NCBI GenBank assembly: GCA_004151065.3
Contig: NWUY0300008745.1
Coordinates: forward strand, 48,301-67,326
Direction of reading: 5' to 3'
DNA: 19,026 nucleotides
Source: Larix sibirica
Taxonomy: Eukaryota; Streptophyta; Pinopsida; Pinales; Pinaceae
Part shown: piece by piece, positions 7,650 through 16,600 of the stretch
How positions within the stretch are numbered: the first letter of the stretch is position 1
Layout: each line of letters begins with the position of its first letter
Translations under genes and position numbers: made by a program
The notes under the pieces: model-generated
The model's input: the letters and a program-made list of their open reading frames with translations, nothing else
Told to the model about the DNA's origin: nothing
Databases searched by the model: none

Positions 7650-9424
7650 TCAGTTCCACCTAAAAAATTCCTTTGAGACCCAGCATTGGTTATTCACCAA
7701 AATTAGTCAATCATCTAGTAAGCTTTCTATTTCCCTTTTTAATCTCTATGTTTCGTTACTCTTTGCTGAAAAGAAAGAGTGTTGGCATACTTTAAATGTT
7801 TTCTTGGAAACACATCCTTTGACGAATATAATTGTAGTTGGAGACTTAAATTTAGTATTGGAACCCAAGGAAAAAAGAGGAGGTAACAGTATAAGGGATC
7901 CCCTGCAACCCTTGGTAGAAGAATTTATTCAACATTGGGACCTTCTAGACTTTAAGCCAACAAAGGGATTCTATACATGGACTAACAACAGAACAGGGAC
8001 AGCGCACATCTCAGCTCGATTGGATCATTTTTTAGTGCAGAGCTCGCTCTTGCTTTTAAATTAACTCATTTCAACCAAAATTCTTCCTAAGCTCTCATCG
8101 GATCATAATCCCATCCTTCTGTTGTTGGAAGAGGAAGAAAACTTGGGCCCCATCCCTTTCAAATTCAGCCCCCTCTGGAAAGAAAAGGAAGGATTTATGG
8201 AGACAGTCTTGAAGGCTTGGGCCATCCCTGTCAATGGATCTCCCAGCTATGTTTGGGAACAGAAGTTAAAAGCCACTAAATACGCCTTGAAGGATTGGAT
8301 AAAAAATCCTAGTTATACACATGCCAGCTATAGAAAAGAAACCGTTCAGAATTTACTAGAGCTGCAAATGGACTTGGAAAACAAATCCATCAATATTACT
8401 GATTTCGAGAAAGAACAAGTTGCCCAACTAATCTCCTATCGAGCCTTTCGTCAGGAAGAAGAATATTGGCAATTAAAGTCTCGCAGCTTGTGGCTGCATT
8501 CAAGGGATCGCAATACCTCCTTTTTTCACCGACAATTCAGAGCTCGGCTCTCCCGGAATCACATCTCTGAGATAAACTCAGTAGACGGGACAGTCCTTAA
8601 AGGAAAGGAGATCAACGCTGCAGCTGAATCACATTTTCATAATCTCTTTAAAGAAGAAGGGGTTGGAAGTGAGGGGGCTTCAATCGATTTCCTTTCAAAT
8701 ATTCCCGCTCTTGTCAGTAAAGAAGACAATCTTCACCTCATGAAACCCTACACTGAGGAATAAATCAACAACGTCATCTGGGACATGGAACCTGACAAAG
8801 CTCCAGGGCCAGATGGATTTTCAATCCATTTCTATAGAATCTACTGGACAGTCATCAAGAAATATTTGTTGCGTATGATCATAGGATCTCAACAAAAGGC
8901 TAAAGTGGGTGGCAGTATAAATTCCACTTTCCTCGCTCTTATCCCGAAAGAGGTGAATCCGAGCTCCTTTGACCGATTCAGGCCCATTTCTATATGCAAT
9001 GCATCATATAAAATTCTTTCCAAACTCTTAGCCAATCGGATCAAGCCTCTATTAGAGCATCTCATCTCTCCTTATCAGAGTGGATTTGTTAAAGGGAGAC
9101 ATATTTTGGATAACGTTACATTGGTACAGGAAGCCCTGCATTCCAAATATCATCGGAAGGACAAGGTATGCTCATAAAGCTTGATATGGCTAATGCTTTT
9201 GATCGGGTAAATCTCTCCTTCCTGTTCAAAGTTCTCCTTACATTTGGCTTTAGTCTTGATTTTGTGAATTTGATCAAAGCATGCATTGAAAAGCTGTGGA
9301 TAGCTCCTTTAGTCAATGGCATACCGACTAATTACTTCCAAGCCACTCGTGGTTTAAGGCGGGGCTGCCCGCTCTCCCCTTTTCTATACATTTTAATGGC
9401 TGATTCTTTGAGTAGGAAGCTGAC
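7650..9424 (+). pseudogene. LINE copy 1 ORF2 (partial endonuclease plus RT to motif B)
   Basis: ORF2 proteins nick the target DNA and reverse-transcribe LINE RNA at the nick. Here the first endonuclease third is deleted. What remains reads in one frame from 7650: GDLNLVLEP, YTWTNNR, ARLDHFLV, SSDHNP, the linker with SFFHRQFRARLSRNHISEI, RT block 0 GPDGFSIHFYRI, LALIPKE, FRPIS. It is interrupted by TAA at 8062-8064 and TAA at 8761-8763 (GAA in copy 2). A one-base loss near 9161 moves motif A (KLDMANAFDRV) and motif B into the next frame. Motif B reads GLRRGCPLSP, where copy 2 has GLRQGCPLSP. The sequence ends at the N before motif C. It is certainly inactive. Confidence 0.85.
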
Positions 9425-9425
9425 N
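9425..9425. other. Single N joining a LINE RT to a gypsy RT, probable collapsed gap
   Basis: The left side is LINE RT just after motif B. The right side opens at once with Ty3/gypsy RT motif C (FDDILVYSK). Two unrelated element classes cannot share an RT reading frame in this way, so this base most likely stands for missing sequence. Confidence 0.75.
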
Positions 9426-10293
9426 TTTTTGATGACATCCTTGTATATAGTAAGACATGAAAGGAACATCTAAAGCACCTCGAACAAATACTATCTCTCC
9501 TGGAAGAAAACCAATTCTAAGCAAAAATGTCAAAATGTACATTTGGAAAATAATAAGTAGAGTATCTCGGTCACATTATTTTCAAATAAGGAGTCAAGGT
9601 AGATCCAAAGAAAATCAAAGCAATCAGCGAATGGCTCCAACCAAAAAATATATCCAAGTTAAGAGGATTTTTTAGGTTGGCGGGTTAATATCGAAGATTC
9701 GTTAAGAACTGTGCTTAATTAACTGCTCCCCTAACCAACCTCCTAAGAAATAATCCCTTTCAGTGGAATGATGAAGTAGAAAGGTGATTTGAGGCGTTGA
9801 AAAAAATTATGTCCATGACTCCTATATTGGCAACACCAGACTTCTCAAAACCATTTGTAATTGAATGTGATCCCTTAGGTTTTGGAATAGGAGCAATGTT
9901 GATCCAACAAGGACACCCAATATCTTTGGAAAGCAGTAAATTAAACACAAGGGAATGCTTATAATCTACATACAACAAAGAGAGGTTGGTCATCATGAAT
10001 GCATTAACAAAACGACGAAAATAACTTTTGGGCAACAATTTTATGATCTATACAAATCATAATAGTCTTCAATACTCGTTGCAACAAAAATTGTTGACAA
10101 GAACAACAGAAATGAAGAAGTGTAAGTTTTTGCAGTGTCGATAGTGATTCCTAAATGGATGGATGAAATTTGAAGCCAAGAACACAAACACTTTCTTCAT
10201 CATCAATTATGTAAATCAATACCCTAAATTTGTGGGGAGAATTTATTTAAGCCCCAACTCAAGTTTTAAATCTAAGGTACTGAAAGAATCCCA
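9426..10293 (+). pseudogene. Ty3/gypsy LTR-retrotransposon pol relic (RT, RNase H, start of integrase)
   Basis: The relic begins at RT motif C, FDDILVYSKT, then KEHLKHLEQILSLLEE, KMSKCTFG, EYLGHIIS and DPKKIKAISEWLQP, the usual gypsy RT thumb order. RLAG-YRRFVKN and PFQWN lead into the RNase H domain: [19 protein letters not shown] (9848-9904), [15 protein letters not shown], and TNHNSLQYSL. A final stretch, GRIYLSPNSSFKSKVLKESHE, resembles the region just before and at the integrase HHCC finger. The catalytic-site variant TNHNS in place of the usual TDHNS, many stops (for example in YSKT-stop-KEH) and several frameshifts show it is long dead. Gag, protease, most of integrase and both LTRs were not found. 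Confidence 0.85.
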
Positions 10294-10468
10294 TGAGTGT
10301 TGAAATAATGTAACTTCGAAGAATATTCTACTTGTACTTTACATTATTATTATTGTACCTCCTTCAGAGATGTTTTTCCTCTGATTGGGGATGTCATTAT
10401 TACACTTGGTCATGTAAAAGTCACGAGGTAAATCCTCCATTGTAAGTTGGGTCAATAGTACACAAAAG
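10294..10468. other. Flank between the gypsy relic and LINE copy 2
   Basis: No confident match. It may be more gypsy sequence too decayed to recognise. It ends TCAATAGTACACAAAAG, immediately before the LINE 5' end, and so is where a target-site duplication would lie. I did not find that string again after 16600. Confidence 0.4.
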
Positions 10469-10711
10469 GAGGTTTCTTGGAGCCGAGCAATTTCTTAGAG
10501 CAGAGTTCTTGGCACAACGTGGATCGTGAACACAGACCTACATCCCCCGGAGCATCCAGCAGCGTGGTGTGTGTAGACTGATCTGTTTTAGCCTCAGGTA
10601 AAGGTATTAATCTCTCTTTAGGTATCCTCCCGGCCTCTGGGCAAGTTTTCCATCAACGAAGTTTATGGTGGCTAGGGCAGAGGCTCAACTCTGACTTGCG
10701 TTTTTGTCGGC
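10469..10711 (+). promoter_or_regulatory. 5' UTR of LINE copy 2
   Basis: A 243-bp leader starts at the same base as in copy 1 (GAGGTTTCTTGGAGC) and aligns throughout. The shared start in two independent insertions argues that both are full-length at the 5' end rather than randomly truncated. Confidence 0.7.
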
Positions 10712-12025
10712 ATGGCCCCTAGAGGGGGAATTGATCCTTCTCTCCCTCCGAACGAGATCCTAGCATTTAGGAAACTGATTGCAGCAAGTAGCAAGAAAAA
10801 ACAAGGTGACTCTTCCCAGAAGTGTGTCAGGAAACTTGCAAACATCCCCACTGTAGCTTTACTTGAATTTGAATCTTGCAGATCTGCCTTGAATTTAGCA
10901 GAGAGGGGATTAATTGGACAATTTACAGGCTTATGGCCCTCACCCAAAGCGGTTGAAGCTTGGGTTCAAAGGAATTGGAGATCTCTTACAGTGGAAGGAA
11001 TAAGAAGCTACTCGGTTGGAAAAGGTTTTTTTGTCTTTGTTTTTGATAGTGCTGAAGATAAGCATCTCATATTCAGGAATGGTCCATCCTTCGTGGGCCT
11101 TCGGGGATTGTATCTGAACAATTGGACTCCTGATTTTGATCCTACTCAGGATGTGCCATCAGCGGTTTCGGTTTGGGTGCGTTTACCTCGCCTTCCACTC
11201 CATTGCTGGAACCTGAAGGCTCTAGAATCAATAGGCAACACCCTTGGTAAATACATTGACCGAGCAGAACTAAAGGATCAATACTCTTGTGCTAGAATTT
11301 GTGTTGAGGTGGACTTGGAAACCGGCCTCTCGGAAGCCATAAAATTAACAATAGTTGATTGGACACATATCCAAGAATTGGATTATGAACAGCTACCCTT
11401 TAAGTGCAGATTTTGTCATGGATACGGCCATTTTGCAAGGAATTGTAAAAAGAGGAATGAAGAAGAGGTGGAAAAATCAAAAGGTGAGTAATGGACTCAA
11501 GTACAGAAAACAGCTAAGACAAAGTTAAATATCAATACCAAAGGGAAAGGGAAGGCAATGGGCCCCGGTGCATCCTCGGCAGGGCAGCAACAAGGTGAAG
11601 GAAGCATAGCTCAATCAATACCAGCAGTCAACAAAAACTCGTCTGAAATTCTCAGCAATCCGGAAGACAATTCAACCTCAGTTATTGAGGAACTAGAACA
11701 ACATAACATTCCTCTCGAAGGGGAAAAAGAAAAGACAAACATTCCTTTACCTCTCCCCAATTCTCCAGCAGAGGGCCTCTCCCCCCTCTCGTATGCTGAA
11801 ATGACAAGGAAGAAATCTCCGGTCTCCTCAGGTTCTTCGGAAGATGAGACGTTCGAGAAGCCGTTGAAAAGAGCAGGAAGAAAATCTCTCAAAGATGCAA
11901 GGGAGGAAGAAGCTGAGCGACAAAAAATGCAAGGTAATCAGTCCACCATCGAAATGTCTATAGGCAGGAAAACTAGAACAAGGCCCGCTAAGGGAGGCTC
12001 TATCCCTTCGCTTGTTGGTAAATAA
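10712..12025 (+). pseudogene. LINE copy 2 ORF1, DUF4283-like plus CCHC zinc knuckle, one internal stop
   Basis: ORF1 proteins of plant L1 elements bind the element RNA. The frame spans 438 codons from the ATG at 10712. Residues about 60-205 match a DUF4283-type domain (AWVQRNWRSL, GKGFFVFVF, WVRLPRLPLHCWN, then a Tyr/Cys-rich CARICVEVDL). A CX2CX4HX4C knuckle, CRFCHGYGHFARNC, is at residues 232-245 (11405-11446). The remaining 170 or so residues are hydrophilic and rich in Ser, Glu, Lys and Pro. A single TAA at 11489-11491 breaks the frame after KSKGE, and the same frame continues open to the normal stop at 12023-12025. That stop overlaps the ORF2 start. The opposite-strand frames are shadows. 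Confidence 0.85.
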
Positions 12026-12027
12026 TG
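12023..12027 (+). promoter_or_regulatory. Overlapping ORF1 stop / ORF2 start (TAATG)
   Basis: The TAA that ends ORF1 shares its last base with the ATG of ORF2. In the SART1 LINE of silkworm, a UAAUG junction lets ribosomes terminate and restart to make ORF2. The same five bases here suggest that this family uses coupled termination and reinitiation, although function is not shown by sequence alone. Confidence 0.6.
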
Positions 12028-14079
12028 CAACTTCTCTCTTGGAATTGTATAGGTTTGGGAAATCCACTGAAGGCTGACGTAGTAAAAGACCTACTGAAAA
12101 CTGAGACTCCTGACATTGTCATGCTCCAAGAGACCAAAATCGATGGGGATTCCCTCCTTGATCTCAGCAAAAAGAAGTGGAAGAAAAATGATGGAATGGC
12201 TATCAGTGCTAGGGGAACCTCAGGAGGGCTGGAAACCCTTTGGTCGGCTAATCAGTTCCACCTAAAAAATTCATTTGAGACCCAGCACTGGTTATTCACC
12301 GAAATTAGTCAATCATCTAGTAAGCTTTCTATTACCCTTTTTAATCTCTATGTTCCGTTACTCTTTGTTGAAAAGAAAGAGTGCTAGCATACTTTAAATG
12401 CTTTCTTGGAAACGCATCCTTTGACGAATATAATTGTAGCTGGAGACTTAAATCTAGTTATGGAACCCAAGGAAAAAAGAGGAGGTAACAATATAAGGGA
12501 TCCTCTGCAACCCTTGGTAGAGGAGTTTATTCAACAATGGGACCTTGTAGACTTTAAGCCAACGAAGGGATTCTATACCTGGACTAACAATAGAACAGGG
12601 ACATCGCACATCTCAGCTCGATTGGATCGTTTTTTAGTGCAGAGCACGCTCTTGCTTGAAAAAAAACCATTTCAACCAAAATTCTTCCTAAGCTCTCATC
12701 GGATCATAAGCCCATCCTTCTGCTGTTGGAAGAGGAAGAAAATTTGGGCCCCATCCCTTTCAGATTTAGCCCCCTCTGGAAAGAAAAGGAAGGATTTATG
12801 GAGACAGTCTTGAAGGCTTGGGATACCCCTGTCAATGGATCTCCCAGCTATGTTTGGGAACATAAATTAAAAGCTACAACATACGCCTTGAAGGACTGGA
12901 TAAAAAATCCTATTACTGCACATGCCAGCTATAGAAAAGAAACTGTTCAGAATTTACTTGAGTTGCAAATGGACTTGGAAAACAAATTCATCAATATTTC
13001 TGATTTCTAGAAAGAACAAGTTGCCCAACTAATCTCCTACTGCACCTTTCGTCAGGAAGAAGAATATTGGCGATTAAAGTCTCGCAGCTTGTGGCTGCAT
13101 TCGGGAGACCGTAACACCTCCTTTTTTCACAGACAATTCAGAGCTCGGCTCTCTCGGAATCACATTTCTGAGATAATTTCAGTAGATGGGACAATCCTTA
13201 AAGGCAAGGAGATCAACGTTGCAGCAGAATCTATTTAAAGAAGAAGGGACCGAAAGTGAGGAGGCTTCCATCGATTTCCTTTCAAACATCCCCGCTCTTG
13301 TCAGTAAAGAAGACAATCTTTGCCTCATGAAACCTTATACTGAGGAAGAAATCAACAACGTTATCTAGGACATGGAGCCTGGCAAATCACCAGGGCCAGA
13401 CGGATTTTCAATCCATTTCTACAGAATATGTTGGACTGTCATCAAGAAATATTTGTTGCGAATGATCATAGCATCTCAACAAAAGGCTAAAGTGGGTGGC
13501 AGTATAAATTCCACATTCCTCGCTCTTATCCCGAAAGAGGTAAACCCGAGCTCCTTTGACCGTTTCAGGCCCATCTCTCTATGCAATGCATCATACAAAA
13601 TCCTTTCCAAACTCTTAGCCAATCAGATCAAGCCTCTATTAGAGCATCTCATCTCTCCTTATCATAGTGGTTTTGTTAAAGGGATACATATTTTGGATAA
13701 TGTTATACTGGTTCAAGAAGCCTTGTACTCCAGCTATCATCGAAAGGAACAAGGTATGCTCATAAAGCTTGATATGGCTAATGCTTTTGATCGGGTAAAT
13801 CTCTCCTTCCTGTTCAAAGTTCTCCTTGCATTTGGCTTTAGTCTTGATTTTGTGAATTTGATCAAAGCATGCATTGAAAAGCCGTGGATAGCTCCTTTAG
13901 TCAATGGCAGACTGACTAATTACTTCCAAGCCACTCCTGGTTTAAGGCAGGGCTGCCCTCTCTCCCCTTTTTTATACATTTTAATGGTTGATTCTTTGAG
14001 TAGGAAGATGAGGGAAAACGACCTCAAGAGAGCCGATTATCCAAGACAGATGCATTCAAATCCAAAGTGGGCCACTTAA
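12025..14079 (+). pseudogene. LINE copy 2 ORF2, endonuclease and RT to motif B
   Basis: The APE-type endonuclease starts MQLLSWNCIGLGNP with Asn7, LQETK (Glu36), AGDLNLV (Asp at 12445) and ARLDRFLVQ. The distal SDHKP motif lies in another frame, after a one-base loss near the A-run at 12658-12667. The linker ends SFFHRQFRARLSRNHISEI. RT follows: GPDGFSIHFYRI, LALIPKE, FRPISLCNASYKILSKLLAN, motif A KLDMANAFDRV (13768-13800; aspartates at 13771 and 13789) and motif B GLRQGCPLSPFL (from 13939). Disruptions are TAG 12385-12387 (TGG in copy 1), TAG 13008-13010 (GAG in copy 1), a 14-bp loss after 13231, and TAG 13366-13368 (TGG in copy 1). Motif C (the F/YxDD box) is absent: after SRKMRENDLKRAD the frame runs into unrelated sequence and stops at 14077-14079. 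Confidence 0.88.
14010..14038 (+). repeat. 29-bp exact match to 1893-1921, at the ORF2 deletion junction
   Basis: The segment begins GAGGGAAAACGACCTCAAG. It lies between RT motif B and the point where the sequence resumes in the distal ORF2 region in another frame. Copy 1 ends at the N exactly where this segment would begin. The match and the position suggest filler DNA at a repaired deletion, or an assembly junction. Confidence 0.65.
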
Positions 14080-15376
14080 ACTAAGATGGAGATACACAAA
14101 AAAAGGTGTATCCAATATCAAGGAGGCCCATGAGCTATGGACAAGATAACGTGATGTCTCAATGCCGGAAGTCTGGAAGAAGAGATGGAAATCCAATATT
14201 TGGACAAAGATTGCCACCTTCCTTTGGTTAGTTGTTCAATGACGAATACTCATCGGAGAGAACCTCAAAAGGAGAGGTGTGTTGGGCCCAACCTAGTGTA
14301 CAATGTGCACCACAACGGAGGAAACAATGGGCCACCTTCTAGATGAATGCTCCTTCACGTCTTCCCTCTGGGACAGAGGGGCGACGATCTTTCGACGCTC
14401 CAATCGTATCAGAGGCAACCCAGACCAATCCATAAGGGAGTGGGACTCGAATGCCTTCCAAAAACCCATTTCCAATCGTATTTGGCACATGTTCCTTGGG
14501 TTTCTACTATGTTAAGTCTCGAAGGAGTACAATAGGTGCATCTTTCAGGACAAGAAATCCACCCCAAGAGATGTATGGACTAAGGTGGAACTCCACATTC
14601 AGGAATCAATAAGAACAACCAAATTGAACGAAAAGGATTGGGAAGTGGCCAGCTTGGACAAGCAAATTTTAGTTGAATGGGATTTTCCTCCCCTCTAGTC
14701 CAACTTTCTGGTCCCGCCCTGTGCGAGTTCCTTCAAGTCGAACTTTGATGGGGGTTCCAAAGGGAACCCAGGGTCAGCTGGTTTTGGTGGAGTGGTGCGA
14801 AACCATGAAGGTAACATTCTGATGATATTCCATGGATGCATAGGCAACAATACTAGCAATGTAGTGGAACTGGAAGGCCTTCTCTTTGGGGTCAATTTGG
14901 TTGCTAGGGCTGGCTGGGAGCCCACCATTATGGAAGGCGACTCCAAGATCATTATCCACATGGAAAAAAAGTTACATAATGGACAGAGAATTTCCAAGTT
15001 GGCAGACAACTAGAGGCTAGAATACTAACTGCAAAATCTTCGTACCCTGCTCAACAAGCCCCACGCCTGGACCTTTGTCCACGTCAAACAATAAGGTAAT
15101 AAAGTGTCTGACCACCTAGTAAACGTCGGAGAAAGCTTGAAGCAACATGGGAGAGAAGGGCAACTAGATTTCTTTGAGAACCATGATTGGGATAATCAAT
15201 GCGCCCAACTAGCCATCCAAGACATTCATTCACCGCTAAGGACAGGTGCTAACACGTCCCAAACACACGCATCGCAATTAAGGACTCATGTGACAGAAAC
15301 TGAGGACACTCAGAATAGTAATAGCCCACCTCCCTCCAATGAAATGGGTATTAATGAAATGCACGCAATTGAATGA
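14039..15376 (+). pseudogene. LINE copy 2 ORF2 distal part, zinc-binding region and RNase H
   Basis: One frame covers the distal ORF2: LRWRYTKKGVSNIKEAHELW, then WTKIATFLWLV and CTMCTTTEETMGHLLDEC (14297-14350), a zf-RVT-like cysteine/histidine region, then the usual plant linker (NRCIFQDKKSTPRDVWTKVE). RNase H follows: FDGGSKGNPGSAGFGGV with the first Asp at 14747, VELEGLLFGV with Glu at 14867, MEGDSKI with Asp at 14939, WTFVHVK, and NKVSDHLVNVG with the last Asp at 15110. All four catalytic acids are present. In-frame stops occur at 14240, 14294, 14513, 14696, 15011, 15026 and 15092. The region between RT motif B and here is missing; by comparison with typical ORF2 lengths roughly 1 kb is lost. 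Confidence 0.85.
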
Positions 15377-15408
15377 AGGCCAACACTCTCGTGATATCCA
15401 CGATGTAG

Positions 15409-15663
15409 AGGGGGTACGACATTGTCCTCATCCTGCGTATGGAGGACATTGAGATGATGAAAAGTAATACCGAGAAAGCAGGCAAAATCCTACGACTTAA
15501 TGAAACTGATAATGCTATGATTAAGGCAATTATGAAACAGGTTGATGGAGCAGCTTTATATGCGTATGGAAAGGCTCTATCCATGCACATAATTCTCAGT
15601 ATCCTTAATTCACTGGAGCTTTTGTGTGTTTTAAAGGAAATAAGGCATTCAGGGGAAAATTGA
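15409..15663 (+). pseudogene. Unrecognised region distal to RNase H, part 1
   Basis: After the RNase H frame stops at 15376, a frame open from 15409 encodes a helical, charged stretch (MEDIEMMKSNTEKAGKILRL, then DNAMIKAIMKQVDGAALYAY) and stops at 15661-15663. I recognise no family. It lies between the RNase H domain and the element 3' UTR in the same orientation, so it is probably distal LINE coding sequence, either an ORF2 extension or a third ORF. The minus-strand open frame 15351-15836 overlaps it and looks like a shadow. Confidence 0.4.
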
Positions 15664-15812
15664 GCCCCCCCTTGGCTGCTCACCATGGAAACCAGGGTAA
15701 ACAGGCGTGGAAGGATGCAAAGGTAGATGGGGGAGCCAAGATCCCCAGAGCGACCCAAGAATAGAAGAAAGCGATCCAAACTGCTAATTTCTTCTAGGAG
15801 AGAATCCCCTAG

Positions 15813-16229
15813 ATCATCCTTGAGGAAATTGAACAATTAGAAAAAGACTTGTGGGAACAAGTGGAGAATTTCAAATTGGAAGAGGTTCGAGACGATATGG
15901 CAGATTGGGTGCATGATCCTAGGATCACTTATGGTAGAATGTCGGCTTATGATCGTTTAATGGTGACCTATTGGGTGGTTAAGGGCCTTCTTTCCCATGT
16001 CCTGATGGAACACTCGAACAAGGAATGCATTGAGGAAGAACTTGTCCAGGCTTGGAAGGAGCACAATATGGATTGTCATATAATGTATAGGAAGACTGAT
16101 ATCATAGTTAGAAAAATGGGGATTCAATTCCTCGCCGCCTCTGGTTTTGGTTATGGAAAAGGTGCTTCCACTCTGGTTGATGGACACTTAAGTGATGGTC
16201 ATGACGGCCTCAACACCCGTATTAAGTGA
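15813..16229 (+). pseudogene. Unrecognised conserved-looking domain at the LINE 3' end
   Basis: A 138-codon open stretch follows a basic, Arg/Ser-rich linker (SPERPKNRRKRSKLL in another frame, about 15740-15785). It begins IILEEIEQLEKDLWEQVENF and continues MADWVHDPRITYGRMSAYDR, YWVVKGLLSHVLMEH, ELVQAWKEHNMDCHI, then MGIQFLAASGFGYGKGAST and a final NTRIK before TGA (16227-16229). Balanced composition, well-spaced Trp, Tyr and Gly, and freedom from stops suggest a once-selected globular domain. There is no ATG at its head, so it was probably read as part of a longer protein. I cannot name the family. A captured host gene fragment is the main alternative. Confidence 0.45.
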
Positions 16230-16600
16230 CTTCGGGCCCTGAATCCAACCTCTGAAGCTGGTTCGTCCTAGGGGTAGTGTCCACTTGTCTCGGTCCTTGT
16301 TTGTTTATTGTGTTTTGTGTCTTTGGTGATATGTATTTTCGATATTAAATATTTTGAGGTTGTTAATTTTGTTTACGGTTCAGTTTAGAAGAAGTCTGGT
16401 CAAGAGTCCCTATATGGTCGAAAGCATCATGTTATGTATGGCCTGGAGGTTTTTTGTAAGGCCACGACATGTTTCTTTTGAGAGTTGATAGGGTGAAGTG
16501 TCTCAGAGTGATCTTCGCAGTGGTCTATTAGGCAGTCGAGTTGTTTCTAAGTTGACAGGGTCATTTGTAATGGAATCCATGTAACCTTTTGAAGCAATAA
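16230..16600 (+). other. 3' UTR of LINE copy 2
   Basis: Mixed-composition, stop-rich sequence with GT-rich stretches ends TTTGTAATGGAATCCATGTA, then ACCTTTTGAAGCAATAACAT. The tail resembles the minus-strand tail at 6945-7200. The exact end is uncertain because there is no clean poly(A). Confidence 0.5.

Larger units (their letters stand above)
7228..9424 (+). mobile_element. L1-type LINE, copy 1, internally deleted and broken at the N
   Basis: The copy aligns with LINE copy 2 from the base GAGGTTTCTTGGAGC onward. It keeps the 5' UTR, the first 60 codons of ORF1 and ORF2 from mid-endonuclease to RT motif B. It lacks the 1,359 bp that correspond to 10893-12251 of copy 2. It stops at the N at 9425, so RT motif C, the zinc-binding region, RNase H and the 3' end are missing from this assembly. 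Base composition is more balanced than in the flanks. Confidence 0.85.
10469..16600 (+). mobile_element. L1-type LINE, copy 2, near-complete but inactivated
   Basis: The order is 5' UTR, ORF1, TAATG junction, ORF2 endonuclease, RT to motif B, a deletion junction near 14039, the zinc-binding region, RNase H, an unrecognised C-terminal region and a 3' UTR. The total is about 6.1 kb. The 3' boundary is approximate: it is set at the AATAACATAATATC-type tail and no poly(A) or target duplication was identified. It appears to have inserted next to, or inside, the gypsy relic. Confidence 0.8.

Noticed and set aside
7420-7659. Minus-strand open frame of 79 codons over the LINE copy 1 ORF1 start
   Set aside because: It is the complement of conserved ORF1 and leader sequence, and a similar shadow occurs over copy 2 (10672-10947).
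7640-7663. LINE copy 1 as a spliced-RNA-derived copy
   Set aside because: The edges of the missing segment do not carry GT-AG signals, and the join disrupts both frames.
9400-9475. A genuine chimeric RT gene combining LINE and gypsy motifs
   Set aside because: The join is an N, both sides carry independent stops, and the flanking domains belong to unrelated element classes.
10441-10468. Target-site duplication of LINE copy 2
   Set aside because: The bases before the 5' end were looked for after the 3' tail near 16600 and not found; the 3' boundary is too uncertain to claim one.
11611-12067. Minus-strand open frames over the distal ORF1 of copy 2
   Set aside because: They overlap the hydrophilic ORF1 tail and the TAATG junction on the plus strand, which have a clear role; no motif on the minus strand.
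15351-15836. Minus-strand open frame of 161 codons
   Set aside because: It is the longest open frame on that strand, but it lies inside the plus-strand LINE 3' coding region, has no recognisable motif, and Ser/Leu/Ile-rich composition is typical of an antisense shadow.
7228-16600. A diversity-generating retroelement, retron or other specialised RT system
   Set aside because: The RTs have LINE EN, CCHC, zf-RVT and RNase H partners, or gypsy RNase H and integrase; no template repeat or variable repeat pair was seen.
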